Positions 43,889 to 53,356 of a stretch of 64,000 bases of DNA are shown here, in pieces. A program made the position numbers and the translations under genes. Origin of the DNA: an uncultured Acidimicrobiales bacterium. GTDB lineage: Bacteria; Actinomycetota; Acidimicrobiia; Acidimicrobiales; SZUA-35. Below the pieces are notes generated by a model. That model was given only the letters and a program-made list of their open reading frames with translations, did no database searches and had not been told where the DNA came from. The DNA lies in assembly GCA_937922805.1 (NCBI GenBank), contig CALAJV010000007.1, positions 85,023 through 149,022 of the forward strand. The letters are read 5' to 3'. Position 1 is the stretch's first letter, and each line of letters begins with the position of its first letter.

Positions 43889-44674
43889 GTGAAGCTTTAT
43901 CCTGCCATCGATCTGAAGGAAGGCCAGTGCGTAAGGCTCTACCAGGGCGACTACGATCAAAAGACTGTCTACGGCGACAATCCGGTGGCTCAAGCGCAGG
44001 CGTTCGTCGCCGAGGGAGCGAAAATTCTCCATTTGGTCGATCTCGATGCGGCCAAGACCGGAGAGCCAACAAATCGCTCGACCATAGCCGATGTCTGTAA
44101 AGCAGTCGATGTGCCAGTGCAAGTTGGCGGCGGGGTCCGAAGCGTCGCCTCAGCTGAAGCGCTATTTTCTGTTGGCGTCAGTCGAGTAGTAATCGGAACA
44201 GCCGCGGTTGAAAATCCGGAACTGGTTTCTGAACTAGCGTCATCAGGTCATCAAATAGTCGTCGGTATCGATTCGCGCAACGGCTACGCCGCCACCCACG
44301 GCTGGACCGAAGCATCGGATCTTTCGACCGCCGAGCTAGCGAACCGATTTGTCGAAGCTGGAGTGGCAGGTCTGGTCGTAACCGACATCGGCCGAGATGG
44401 AACGCAACAAGGCCCTGATGTGGAAGGGCTCTCAGCTCTGTTGGCGGCCACCCAAATTCCAGTGATCGCCTCCGGCGGCGTTGGCGCAGTGGCCGATCTC
44501 GTTGAGCTAGCCAAAATCGACATTTCGGATAGCGGCGGTTCAAGGCAGCTGGCTGGAGTAATCGTGGGTAGAGCGTTGTATGAAGGTTCGTTTGACGTGA
44601 AAGAAGCCCTGGCCGCTCTTGACTCAGCGGTCTTCAACGAAAATGACCGCGACTCAACCAAAGCAGGGGATTAG
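43889..44674 (+). CDS. hisA: Phosphoribosyl-formimino-AICAR ribotide isomerase
   Basis: This 261-residue beta/alpha-barrel isomerase has LYPAIDLKEGQCVRLYQGD with the first catalytic Asp, VQVGGGVRS, VVTDIGRDGT with the second Asp, and [10 protein letters not shown]. In most actinobacteria the protein at this place is PriA, which also does the TrpF reaction. Here a separate trpF exists at 53.4 kb, so this is more likely a plain HisA; the loop residues were not checked further. Starts at GTG, 2 bp after hisH. Confidence 0.92.
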   Translation: MKLYPAIDLKEGQCVRLYQGDYDQKTVYGDNPVAQAQAFVAEGAKILHLVDLDAAKTGEPTNRSTIADVCKAVDVPVQVGGGVRSVASAEALFSVGVSRVVIGTAAVENPELVSELASSGHQIVVGIDSRNGYAATHGWTEASDLSTAELANRFVEAGVAGLVVTDIGRDGTQQGPDVEGLSALLAATQIPVIASGGVGAVADLVELAKIDISDSGGSRQLAGVIVGRALYEGSFDVKEALAALDSAVFNENDRDSTKAGD

Positions 44675-44677
44675 GTC

Positions 44678-45448
44678 ATGCAGGTTGTGCGAGTAATACC
44701 GTGCCTTGATGTCGCCGATGGCCGAGTAGTCAAGGGCGTCAACTTTGTCGACCTGCGCGATGCCGGGGACCCAGTTGAGCTGGCCGCTGTCTACAACGAG
44801 CAGGGGGCGGACGAGCTTGTGTTCCTGGATATCGGGGCTACTCACGAAGGTCGAGATACGACGGTGGCAATGGCCGCAGCGGTTGCCGAGCAAGTGTTTA
44901 TCCCGTTCACTATCGGTGGTGGTATCCGTTCGGTGGATGATGCTAGAAAGCTGTTGCGGGCCGGTGCGGATAAAGTGTCGATTAACTCCGCGGCGGTGGC
45001 ACGACCAGAGCTGGTTACCGAGATTGCTGAGGAGTTCGGATCTCAATGTTGCGTCGTCGCTATTGATGGTCGGCGGAGTCCGGGGGCTACCGACTCAGGT
45101 TACGAAGTTTTCGTCGCCGGGGGCCGTACCGGCACCGGCCAGGATGTTGTTGGTTGGGCGTCTAGGGTGGCAGAGCTAGGAGCGGGAGAAATTCTGCTTA
45201 CGTCGATGGATCGAGATGGAACCGGCGACGGCTTTGATCACGCAATGACTCAGGCCGTTACTGATGTCGTTAACGTGCCGGTAATTGCTTCTGGCGGTGT
45301 TGGCTCTGTCGCCGACCTTGCTGGTGGTGTGGTAAAGGGCGGGGCTGACGCGGTTCTGGCTGCCACCATTTTTCACTTTGGTCACGCATCGGTGGCCGAC
45401 GCCAAGACCGCTTTACAATCGGCAGGCTTGACCGTCCGCCCGGGGTAG
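44678..45448 (+). CDS. hisF: Imidazole glycerol phosphate synthase, cyclase subunit
   Basis: This 256-residue barrel joins ammonia from HisH to PRFAR to give IGP and [23 protein letters not shown] carries the first catalytic Asp, and [14 protein letters not shown] the second. [17 protein letters not shown] and [13 protein letters not shown] follow. It starts 3 bp after hisA and ends the run; the hydrolase gene converges on it 17 bp away. Confidence 0.96.
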   Translation: MQVVRVIPCLDVADGRVVKGVNFVDLRDAGDPVELAAVYNEQGADELVFLDIGATHEGRDTTVAMAAAVAEQVFIPFTIGGGIRSVDDARKLLRAGADKVSINSAAVARPELVTEIAEEFGSQCCVVAIDGRRSPGATDSGYEVFVAGGRTGTGQDVVGWASRVAELGAGEILLTSMDRDGTGDGFDHAMTQAVTDVVNVPVIASGGVGSVADLAGGVVKGGADAVLAATIFHFGHASVADAKTALQSAGLTVRPG

Positions 45449-45465
45449 AGGTAGTACGCGAGTAA

Positions 45466-46212
45466 CTAGCGGCTGGTCGCAAGTAGCTCAGAAGCAAAGT
45501 TCTCAACTGCGTTGGCGACGGCATCTCGATCGATCTGTCGGTTGAAAAAATGAGATGCCTCTTCTACCGGGCAGACTGTGGTGTTGATCCAATCGTTGGT
45601 TTGGTCGCCAACCGATTCTGCAGTTCGAAACTCATCCTCTGTTCCGGCAATGATCAAGGTCGGTTTGTCGGATGCCTTTGCCTTCATCTCATCGGCAGCG
45701 ATGACTTGGAGAGGTGGTGCGACCGCTACCCAGCCAATGATTTGGGCGTCGTCGCACGAAAGCACCACATCAGCGCCGAACGAGTATCCAGCCAGGATGA
45801 TTCTTCTATCGGCAACAGCTGTCTGGCTAGGATCGATATCGGCTGCTTCGCTGTCGGCGTCATGCGAGTCTAATTGGGCGACGAAATCGATTGCGGCCTG
45901 AACATCATGTTGCTCTCCCGTTCCGCCCCCGTGGGCTCCCTGTGACAGTCCGACCCCTCTGAAGTTGAATCGAACGGTCGACAATCCGGCGCTGACTAGG
46001 GCGTCGAAGACAACCTCAACAACTGGGTTGTGCATAGTGCCACCGTAGAGAGGGTGGGGATGAGCGACTACTGCTGCACCGCTCGCCTTCGAAGGTTGTC
46101 CGAGCTCAGCTTGGAGCTGTAGATCGTCGAAGCTGGCAATGACAACGTCGGATAGTGTTCGATTCGGCTCCACACTCACAGACGGTAGTGCGGCCGGGGC
46201 GAAGCGACACAT
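45466..46212 (-). CDS. Alpha/beta hydrolase
   Basis: This 248-residue protein shows AVVAHPHPLYGGTMHNPVVE, then VRFNFRGVGLSQG and the nucleophile elbow LAGYSFGADVVLS. The family, often called YcjY/COG2945-like, has no settled substrate; many are esterases. A late Asp and His (EDE, then EASHFF) would complete the triad. It is the only minus-strand gene inside the his block, and stands alone. Confidence 0.82.
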   Translation of the reverse strand: MCRFAPAALPSVSVEPNRTLSDVVIASFDDLQLQAELGQPSKASGAAVVAHPHPLYGGTMHNPVVEVVFDALVSAGLSTVRFNFRGVGLSQGAHGGGTGEQHDVQAAIDFVAQLDSHDADSEAADIDPSQTAVADRRIILAGYSFGADVVLSCDDAQIIGWVAVAPPLQVIAADEMKAKASDKPTLIIAGTEDEFRTAESVGDQTNDWINTTVCPVEEASHFFNRQIDRDAVANAVENFASELLATSR

Positions 46213-46382
46213 CTGTCCCGAGGCGTTGGTATGGGCCGAGACCAGCCTCGGTCCTAATTCTCTAGCGCCAGGCTTCTAGCGCTCTCGTTGATAGAACTAT
46301 TAGAACACGGACTCGATATCTTAGAGAGCTTAGGAACCGCAAACTTGGCCTAGGGCCAACGCTGATCTATTGGAGAACGAAC

Positions 46383-46901
46383 GTGCCATCCGCAACCTCG
46401 CCAGCATCAAGCGAGAACCAGTCGACTCTCGATGAGTCAGTCAGCGAAAAAGCTGAGCGTTCTACCGATCCCGAGGCTACCGAAAGCGCGGCTGAAGAAA
46501 CTGCCACTGAGGTTCAGCAAGAGGCCGAACAGTCTACGTCTGAAACTAAACAAGAGGGCTTTGAAAAAGGCAGTCAAAGCAGCGGCGGAAAACTTCCAAT
46601 CAAGATGCTCAATGATCGTATTCTTGTTCAGCTGGAGGGCCCTGATGGGGAGCGAAAGTCCACTGGAGGGATTCTTATCCCGGCTACAGCCCAAGTTGGC
46701 AAGCGCCTCACATGGGCTGAAGTTGTTGCTGCCGGTCCAACCGTGCGGTCGATGGAGCTAGGGGATCGGGTGCTATTCAACCCGGAGGACCGCTACGAAG
46801 TCGAAGTGGGTGGGCATGACTACATAATTTTGCGCGAGCGCGACGTCCACGCGGTAGCAGCCCAGCGGCTCGACGACTCACATACGGGACTGTACCTGTA
46901 G
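46383..46901 (+). CDS. GroES-like co-chaperonin with acidic N-terminal tail and GLYL C-terminus
   Basis: This 172-residue protein starts with 75 residues rich in Glu, Ser and Thr. The GroES fold follows: KMLNDRILVQLEGPDGERKS, a mobile-loop-like STGGILIPATA, and DRVLFNPEDRYEVEVGGHDY. Where GroES normally ends, 14 more residues run to a final TGLYL. This resembles the GVYL end of Bpa in this window and the GQYL docking motif of proteasome activators. No groEL is next to it and no CIRCE element was seen, so it is probably not the housekeeping GroES. GTG start with GGAGAAC upstream. Confidence 0.8.
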   Translation: MPSATSPASSENQSTLDESVSEKAERSTDPEATESAAEETATEVQQEAEQSTSETKQEGFEKGSQSSGGKLPIKMLNDRILVQLEGPDGERKSTGGILIPATAQVGKRLTWAEVVAAGPTVRSMELGDRVLFNPEDRYEVEVGGHDYIILRERDVHAVAAQRLDDSHTGLYL

Positions 46902-46982
46902 CGGCCAAGGCTGATGCCGCCGGCAACCTAACAAGCCCATAAATGAGTAACGGCTCGATCCATCGCCCGTTAACCTGGTGGG

Positions 46983-47336
46983 ATGCCTGAAGCTACACCT
47001 TTAACTGCAACCGAAGAACAGCTTGCTGCGGTTCTGTACAACGATGACGGACTGGTCCCAGCCATCGTTCAAGACGATTCGACCGGTGACGTACTAATGA
47101 TGGCGTGGATGAACGCTGAAACGTTAGCGCTGACGTTGGCAGAGGGTCGAACTGTATTTTGGAGTCGCTCTCGCTCTGAAGTTTGGCGCAAGGGCGACAC
47201 GTCAGGCGATCGTCAATGGGTTCGTGCCGCGGCCTACGACTGCGACGGTGACACCTTGTTGTTTCGGGTTGACCAAGAAGGCGATGGCGCCTGCCATACC
47301 GGCGCATACTCCTGCTTCTTTCGTAATTTCGGATAG
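46983..47336 (+). CDS. hisI: Phosphoribosyl-AMP cyclohydrolase
   Basis: This 117-residue enzyme does step three of histidine synthesis. [34 protein letters not shown], the metal-binding [11 protein letters not shown] and [10 protein letters not shown] are all present. Length matches the stand-alone enzyme with no fused HisE domain. It is separated from the main his run by the hydrolase and the GroES-like gene. trpE follows after 9 bp. Confidence 0.95.
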   Translation: MPEATPLTATEEQLAAVLYNDDGLVPAIVQDDSTGDVLMMAWMNAETLALTLAEGRTVFWSRSRSEVWRKGDTSGDRQWVRAAAYDCDGDTLLFRVDQEGDGACHTGAYSCFFRNFG

Positions 47337-47345
47337 GTCACAGCC

Positions 47346-48878
47346 GTGACGACGACACGAGCTGAGTTCCGAGCTTTGGCCGAAACCTATCGAGCCGTGC
47401 CCGTTCATCGCGAGCTCTTGGCCGATTTAGCCACACCGGTATCAGCGTTTCTTCGTTGTGTTGGCGACGAGCAGGGTTTCTGTCTTGAGTCAGTAGAGAA
47501 TGGTGACCGTTGGAGCCGGTTTAGCTTCTTTGGTCGGAGACCGCACGCCACCCTGGTGGTGAACGGTCGTCACGTTTCGGTTCGTGGCTCTTTGCCCGAC
47601 GACGAAATGCCAGTTGATCAGGGGGCGTTAGGCGCGCTAGAATATTTGCTCGCCAAATATAAGGCTCCGGAACTTCCGGATCTCCCTCCTCTAACGTCTG
47701 GTCTAGTCGGATATTTCGGCTACGACGTTGTTCGTGAAGTCGAGTCGCTTCCAAATCAGCCAACAGATGATGGTGGCTACCCCGACGCACTGCTGGACGT
47801 GATTGGCGAGCTAGCCGTCTTCGACCACTGGAGGCAGCGGGTCACGTTAATTGCCGTCGCCTTGCTACCTGTTGACGCCACGAGCGAGCAAATCGACGAC
47901 GCCTACGACGATGCGATCAAAAGACTCGATGGGTTGGCCACCGACGGAGCCCGCCCTCTGAGCGAACCAATGTTGGAACCTCCTAAGCTCGGGCCGGTCG
48001 GCGGAGTCGATCAGGAACTACGTCAGCCGCTCAACTCAGATGACTATATGAGGGCAGTCGAGGTAGCAAAAGAGCACATTCGGGCTGGCGACATCTTTCA
48101 GGTTGTTCTGGCTAAACGGTTCGATTTCGAACTCAAGGCTGAGCCTTACGATGTGTACCGGGCCCTGCGCCAATTGAACCCGAGCCCCTACATGTACTTC
48201 ATACGGCACCCTGAACTGACCTTGGTCGGGTGTTCGCCTGAGCCGCTAGTCCAGGTGCAGAATGGGCGAGTCATTTCTCGCCCTATTGCTGGAACGAGAC
48301 AACGGGGTCGCACCGATGAACACGATCGGCTGATGGCGGCCGAGCTAGCGGAGGATCCGAAAGAGCGAGCCGAGCATGTGATGCTCGTCGACCTGGCTCG
48401 AAACGATCTCGGCCGAGTCGTCGACTACGGGTCATTGGAGATCGACGAGATGATGACGCTTGAACGCTACAGCCACGTCATGCATCTCACCTCCCAAGTT
48501 TCTGGATCGCTTGCTGAAGGTAAATCGATCGTTGATGTGCTCCGAGCGACCATGCCGGCAGGCACGGTTTCGGGGGCCCCTAAGGTCCGAGCGATGGAAA
48601 TCATCGATGAACTAGAACCGGTGAAACGAGGTCCGTACGCCGGAGTTGTCGGTTATGTTGATTTTTCCGGAAATCTCGACACCGCAATTTCTATTCGAAC
48701 AATGTTCTGTGGCCCGGACCGTGCTTCGGTTCAAGCTGGTGCTGGTGTAGTTGCCGATAGCAGTCCTGAACTCGAGGACAAAGAGTGCTGGAATAAGGCG
48801 AAGGCGCTTCTGGCCGCAATCGAACCGGCTCGGCAAATGTCTGAAGCCCGGCGACAAGCAAATGAGGCAAACAAATGA
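47346..48878 (+). CDS. trpE: Anthranilate synthase component I
   Basis: This 510-residue enzyme makes anthranilate from chorismate with ammonia from TrpG. The feedback tryptophan site LESVENGDRWSRFSF lies near residue 42. The catalytic half shows NPSPYMYFIRHPELTLVG, CSPEPLVQVQNGRV, RPIAGTRQRGRT, LVDLARNDLGRV and VSGAPKVRAMEIIDELEP. Starts at GTG, 9 bp after hisI, and its stop overlaps the next start (ATGA). trpG and trpD are not in the window. Confidence 0.95.
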   Translation: MTTTRAEFRALAETYRAVPVHRELLADLATPVSAFLRCVGDEQGFCLESVENGDRWSRFSFFGRRPHATLVVNGRHVSVRGSLPDDEMPVDQGALGALEYLLAKYKAPELPDLPPLTSGLVGYFGYDVVREVESLPNQPTDDGGYPDALLDVIGELAVFDHWRQRVTLIAVALLPVDATSEQIDDAYDDAIKRLDGLATDGARPLSEPMLEPPKLGPVGGVDQELRQPLNSDDYMRAVEVAKEHIRAGDIFQVVLAKRFDFELKAEPYDVYRALRQLNPSPYMYFIRHPELTLVGCSPEPLVQVQNGRVISRPIAGTRQRGRTDEHDRLMAAELAEDPKERAEHVMLVDLARNDLGRVVDYGSLEIDEMMTLERYSHVMHLTSQVSGSLAEGKSIVDVLRATMPAGTVSGAPKVRAMEIIDELEPVKRGPYAGVVGYVDFSGNLDTAISIRTMFCGPDRASVQAGAGVVADSSPELEDKECWNKAKALLAAIEPARQMSEARRQANEANK

Positions 48879-49780
48879 GATCTTATGTTGATCAAGCCCA
48901 AGCAATCGACCTCAGCGAGACAGCCGTCGTAGCTGTTCGGTACAAGCGAGATCGTCTTGTCGTAGAGGGTGAGGATGCTGCCACCTACCTCCAGGGCCAA
49001 CTAAGCCAAAACGTTGAGGCACTGGCTGTTGGCGATAGCGCAAGGAGTTTGTTGCTACAACCGCAAGGCAAGGTCGACTCGTGGCTTCGGGTCTATCGAG
49101 CGGGAGACAATGCGTTTTGGCTAGATCTCGAAACTGGTCACGGAGAGCATGCCCTGCAACGACTCGAACGGTTTAAGCTTCGGACCAAAGCAAGTCTGGT
49201 TTTGGACACTATTGATGTCTTAGCCCTCCGCGGTCCCAAGAGTGAACAGACTGCTGAACAGATTGACTCGGTCGCGGTTCTTGACGCTAGTTGGTTGTCT
49301 CTCGATGGAGTCGACCTGGTCGGAGCTAGTGAGATTCTTCCGGTCGATTTGGCCGAAGCGGACGGGGAGATCCTAGAACTGCTTCGTATTACAGCAGGTC
49401 TTCCAATCATGGGTGCTGAACTTGGCCCTGACACCATTCCAGCTGCCGCTCGCATAGTCGACGAGTCGGTGGACTTCACCAAAGGGTGCTACGTCGGTCA
49501 GGAACTCGTAGCTCGTATCGACTCACGGGGCAGCGCAACGCCAAAACGTTTGTGCCGAATAGTCGGTAGCGGCCCAACGCTTCCTGCCGCAGGCACCCCG
49601 ATTATTGGCCCAGATGAAATCGAGCTTGGCGAGCTCACCAGCGTGGTTAGTGGCGCGGATAACTCGGTGGTTGGCCTGGCCTACATCAAAAGAGCCGTTG
49701 AGGTTCCGTGCCCAGGTCGGGTTGCGCTACCTGAGGGCGGCAACATCGACATCGAGGTATCTTCACTGCCGAGTGGCTAG
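48875..49780 (+). CDS. ygfZ: YgfZ/GcvT-like folate-binding protein
   Basis: This 301-residue protein has a GcvT-like tetrahydrofolate fold and the family signature KGCYVGQELVARID. YLQGQLSQNVEALAVGDSA opens it. YgfZ supports assembly or repair of iron-sulfur clusters. It overlaps trpE by four bases, so it is translated with it. Several Fe-S enzymes appear in this window (Nth, RlmN), which fits its general role. Confidence 0.88.
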   Translation: MRSYVDQAQAIDLSETAVVAVRYKRDRLVVEGEDAATYLQGQLSQNVEALAVGDSARSLLLQPQGKVDSWLRVYRAGDNAFWLDLETGHGEHALQRLERFKLRTKASLVLDTIDVLALRGPKSEQTAEQIDSVAVLDASWLSLDGVDLVGASEILPVDLAEADGEILELLRITAGLPIMGAELGPDTIPAAARIVDESVDFTKGCYVGQELVARIDSRGSATPKRLCRIVGSGPTLPAAGTPIIGPDEIELGELTSVVSGADNSVVGLAYIKRAVEVPCPGRVALPEGGNIDIEVSSLPSG

Positions 49781-49837
49781 CACTCCGCCACGAATGTCAA
49801 TGAGCATGAACTAAGTCGAAGAGCTTGGCCGCTCGGG

Positions 49838-51220
49838 TCAATCCGAGCCATTTCCGGCTCGGGGTAGTCGCATCATCAATTTTGCTCCACCAGATTCTGA
49901 CACCGTCGCTTTGGTGTCGCCTCCCATAGCGTTGGCAAGTTCTTTGACGATGGCTAGTCCAAGACCAGTCGAGTTCTCTGACTGCGACGGTTGGGCTTTA
50001 CCGGTGTAAAGGCGGTCGAAGATGTAATTTTGATCTTCGGGCGATATTCCAGGACCGTCGTCGGAGACCGCTATTGTTGTCCAAGCCTCATCTTGGCCGA
50101 CGCTAATTGTTACCCGGCGACGGGCGAACCGTAGAGCATTGTCTATAAGGTTCCCGACCGCTTGTTCTGTCCGGTCTGGATCGCCGAGCGTCTGGGCCTC
50201 GGTCTTCCCATGGACAACGAGTGCGATATCGGCAGAGGACGCTTTGGGGTTCAGGCCGGTAGCGGTTCGACCAACCACCGTCGCCGCATTGAACGTTGTG
50301 CTGTTTAGGGCAAACCTATTGGCATCGAGTCGAGCGAGGTCGAGAAGGTCGCCGACCAGTCGGTCAAGTCGTTGCGCTTGGTTTTGTATAACGTTTCCGA
50401 CTCGTTTCGGGTCATCGATGGCACCGTCACTCAAGGCCTCGCCGTAGCCCGCAATTGCGGTAAGAGGTGTTTTAAGGTCGTGAGAAATTGACATGAGGAA
50501 CTGACGGTCGAGTGCTCGAGAGCGTTTCAGATCAACGGCCATTTGGTTGACTTCATTGGCGAGATCAGCAACCTCGTCGTTGCCCTCAACGCTGGCCCTG
50601 GCGTCTAAATCGCCGTTGGCGATAGCGCTTGTTGTTTGCTTGATCTGCTGAATTGGTTTCGTCAGTCGGCGGGCCAACCAGAGCCCAGCAGCGGCCGCGC
50701 CGGCCAATACCATCAGGCTGGAAAGTAGAAACCAGACAACCGCTTGTCGGGTCACGGTTGTCACCGGTGCTTGTACCAAGATTCCTGGTGTGCCGTTGGA
50801 AGTGTTAGCGTCATTGTCTGCTAGTCGTCGGACGGCGAGGACAGCCGATCTGTTGGAGATCAGAACGGTTTCGTGGTCAAGGTACGCTGTGATTTCGTCA
50901 TCACGTAACGTTAGGTCGATGCTGGCTGCTGGCGCTCGCCGTCGCCCGTTGCCGATAGTGACTCGTCCATTCGCTTCTACTTGAATCGGCTCAATTCTTT
51001 GGAAGCCGAATGCTTGACGAAGCGCTCGGCGTCCACGGTCGTTTCGCCCGATTTGGTCCTGAACAGCTGGCGCAGACGTTAACACAGGCAGCCGATCTCG
51101 GACCCGGTTTTCGGCGTTGGATATGGCACTGATCTGAGCCATAGCTAGAACCCCAAACCCGACGAGAAGGATCGAAGCTAGGGCAGTGGCCAAAAGAGCG
51201 ATTGTTAGGCGACGCTGCAT
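49838..51220 (-). CDS. Sensor histidine kinase
   Basis: This 460-residue membrane kinase has spans near residues 7-28 and 160-185 that bracket an extracellular region of about 130 residues. A HAMP region follows (ARRLTKPIQQIKQTTSAIANG). The H-box is FLMSISHDLKTPLTAIAGYG. The N-box (VGNLIDNALRFARR) and G-boxes (DDGPGISPEDQ, STGLGLAIVKELA) are complete. It lies 9 bp after the response regulator. The signal is unknown. Confidence 0.93.
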   Translation of the reverse strand: MQRRLTIALLATALASILLVGFGVLAMAQISAISNAENRVRDRLPVLTSAPAVQDQIGRNDRGRRALRQAFGFQRIEPIQVEANGRVTIGNGRRRAPAASIDLTLRDDEITAYLDHETVLISNRSAVLAVRRLADNDANTSNGTPGILVQAPVTTVTRQAVVWFLLSSLMVLAGAAAAGLWLARRLTKPIQQIKQTTSAIANGDLDARASVEGNDEVADLANEVNQMAVDLKRSRALDRQFLMSISHDLKTPLTAIAGYGEALSDGAIDDPKRVGNVIQNQAQRLDRLVGDLLDLARLDANRFALNSTTFNAATVVGRTATGLNPKASSADIALVVHGKTEAQTLGDPDRTEQAVGNLIDNALRFARRRVTISVGQDEAWTTIAVSDDGPGISPEDQNYIFDRLYTGKAQPSQSENSTGLGLAIVKELANAMGGDTKATVSESGGAKLMMRLPRAGNGSD

Positions 51221-51229
51221 TAGATCTAC

Positions 51230-51892
51230 TTAACCCAGCCGATACCCGACCCCGCGGATTGTCGCGAGGGGAAGCTGGCCTCCTAGTTTGCGGCGAAGCT
51301 GACGGACATGAACATCTACGGTGCGAGGATCGCCCACCCAATCCACACCCCAGGCCAGATCGAGGAGCTGTTGTCGGCTTAACACCATTCCTTGATTCTC
51401 AGCCAGGGCCTGCAGCAACGCCCATTCCTGGGAGGCCAGTGTCAGCTCTTTGCCTTCGTCGAGCGCCTCCATACGGTCCATATCAACCTCCAATGTTCCG
51501 TACTTCAGCCGTTGTGGCCCGGTCTCAGTCCGGCCGCGGCGTAACACTGCTTTAATCCGGGCCACCACTTCACGGGGAGAGAAGGGTTTGGTCACATAAT
51601 CGTCACCACCGAGCTCAAGGCCAAGGACCCGGTCTACTTCGTCGTCACGGGCTGTTAGGAACAGGACAGGAATATCGCTGGTTTGGCGAAGGTCTCGACA
51701 AACGTCAAATCCATTGAGCTCGCCTGGAAGACCAACATCGAGAACCACAAAATCGGGTTGTCGGGCACGAATCGTCTCAAGCCCGGATTCACCGTTAGAG
51801 GCAACGTAGACCTGCCAGCCTTCTCTACGACAATAGATGGAAAGCAAGTCAGCGATATCAGGCTCGTCTTCGACGATAACGACTGCGGTCAT
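51230..51892 (-). CDS. Response regulator, OmpR/PhoB family
   Basis: About 220 residues. The ATG at 51892 has GGAGA 5 bases upstream. The receiver has VVIVEDEPDIADLL, the phospho-acceptor Asp in FVVLDVGLPG, FLTARDD and TKPFSPREVVARI. The C-terminal winged helix ends DVHVRQLRRKLG and TIRGVGYRLG. It is the first gene of the two-component pair and faces a monooxygenase-fold gene across about 210 bp. Confidence 0.94.
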   Translation of the reverse strand: MTAVVIVEDEPDIADLLSIYCRREGWQVYVASNGESGLETIRARQPDFVVLDVGLPGELNGFDVCRDLRQTSDIPVLFLTARDDEVDRVLGLELGGDDYVTKPFSPREVVARIKAVLRRGRTETGPQRLKYGTLEVDMDRMEALDEGKELTLASQEWALLQALAENQGMVLSRQQLLDLAWGVDWVGDPRTVDVHVRQLRRKLGGQLPLATIRGVGYRLG

Positions 51893-52103
51893 TGTTCTCC
51901 GTGACAACTCATCGTGGACAGATACGGGCTACGCAACGTACAAAGACTGTAAGCCATGAATGTTAGAGCAATGTGAGCGTTTCTTGCGTTGTTCTAACCC
52001 GACTTTTTAGTAACTCCCCAAGTTGGGTCGAAACGGGTGGTGGCTCCCAATGACAACGCCTGTCACTTTGGTCTCGACCCTTGAATTGAGCTAGCGTTCG
52101 ACC

Positions 52104-52415
52104 ATGTCGAAGATCTCTCTTATCGCAAAACTGCACGCTGCCGATGGAAAGGCCGACGAGTTGCAAGCAGCGCTAATTGAGCTCATCGGTGCTGCCGATG
52201 AAGAAGACGGCCTTGAAATATACAGCCTCCATCGTGATCCCAACGACGGATCGGTTTTCTACTTCTTCGAGCTCTATCGAGATCAAGAAGCACTAGACGT
52301 GCATGGCAAGGGCGAAGCGATGGCTGCCGCAATGGGAGCGATGGGCGGCTTGCTTGGCGGTCGCCCGGAGATCACGATGCTCGACCCGGTAGCAGCTAAA
52401 GGTCTCGAATTGTAG
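52104..52415 (+). CDS. Antibiotic biosynthesis monooxygenase (ABM) fold protein
   Basis: This 103-residue protein has ISLIAKLHAADGKADELQAA, then LEIYSLHRDPNDGSVFYFFE and RDQEALDVHGKGEAM. The dimeric ferredoxin-like fold is used by cofactor-free monooxygenases and heme-degrading relatives; the substrate is unknown. It ends in a Gly/Met-rich helix. It is 93 bp upstream of trpC and may be co-transcribed, though a link to tryptophan is not evident. Confidence 0.82.
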   Translation: MSKISLIAKLHAADGKADELQAALIELIGAADEEDGLEIYSLHRDPNDGSVFYFFELYRDQEALDVHGKGEAMAAAMGAMGGLLGGRPEITMLDPVAAKGLEL

Positions 52416-52508
52416 TTTGATCAATCAGGTCCGCTAACTGGCTCGATACGAAATCGACTACGTGATGACGGTGGTATCGGCCACGGTCGGTTGGGGTAGC
52501 CTGGCCAT

Positions 52509-53285
52509 GTGACCTACCTTGAAAATATTCTGGTTGCCCATCGAGAGGCAGCTGCTGCTGATACCCGGTCGCTAGACGCCGAAATTGAACGAGTTCCAAC
52601 CGGACACAAGGCTCGAGGTTTCAAGGCCGCTTTAGCGTCGACCGACGGCGCTATAGCGGTAATTAGCGAGATCAAGCGCCGATCGCCGTCAAAGGGCGAT
52701 TTGAACGTTGATCTTGATCCCGCATCCCTGGCGCTTTCCTACCAGGCCGGTGGCGCATCTTGTCTTTCAGTGCTGACCGACGAGGACTTCTTTGGTGGTT
52801 CGGTTGAGGATCTGAAAGCGGCCAGCTTGGCGGTAGAGCTGCCTGTGCTCAGAAAGGACTTCACTGTTTCTGCGCTCGATGTGGTCGACACAAAGCTCAT
52901 GGGAGCGGACGCAGTTCTGCTGATTGTCGCCGCGTTGACCGACGCCGAGCTGGTTGACTTCATCCAGCTTGCCGGTGAGATCGGGCTCGATGCCCTGGTC
53001 GAGACTCATGATGAAAATGAAGTAGACCGAGCGTTGTCAGCAGGAGCTTCGCTGATTGGGGTCAATCAGCGGGACCTCGTCACCTTCGAAGTCGACACAG
53101 ATAGAGCGGTGCGTATAGCGAAAGAACTTCCGGACGAAGTGCTGGCCGTTGCAGAATCGGGAATATCGGGCCCAGAGGACATTCCGCCGCTTCGAAAAGC
53201 TGGTTTTGGGGCTGTGCTGGTTGGCGAATCGCTGGTTCGTTCCGGCGACCCCGCCGAAGCTGTCTCGTTGCTGCGCTCGGCGTAA
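52509..53285 (+). CDS. trpC: Indole-3-glycerol phosphate synthase
   Basis: This 258-residue barrel has the substrate-binding AVISEIKRRSPSKGDLN with the key lysine. SVLTDEDFFGGSVEDL, PVLRKDFTVSALDVVDTKLM, IGVNQRDLVTFEVD and VAESGISGPEDI follow. It converts CdRP to indole-glycerol phosphate. It starts at GTG and leads the trpC-F-B-A run. Confidence 0.96.
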   Translation: MTYLENILVAHREAAAADTRSLDAEIERVPTGHKARGFKAALASTDGAIAVISEIKRRSPSKGDLNVDLDPASLALSYQAGGASCLSVLTDEDFFGGSVEDLKAASLAVELPVLRKDFTVSALDVVDTKLMGADAVLLIVAALTDAELVDFIQLAGEIGLDALVETHDENEVDRALSAGASLIGVNQRDLVTFEVDTDRAVRIAKELPDEVLAVAESGISGPEDIPPLRKAGFGAVLVGESLVRSGDPAEAVSLLRSA

Positions 53286-53356
53286 TCGTTGCTGTTTCGG
53301 ATGATTTGCCCGAAATTGCCTGCGCCCCGACGCGTGGAACGGTACCGTCGTCACCA

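Noticed and set aside
46213..46382. CIRCE-type operator ahead of the GroES-like gene
   Set aside because: No TTAGCACTC-N9-GAGTGCTAA or close variant is present.
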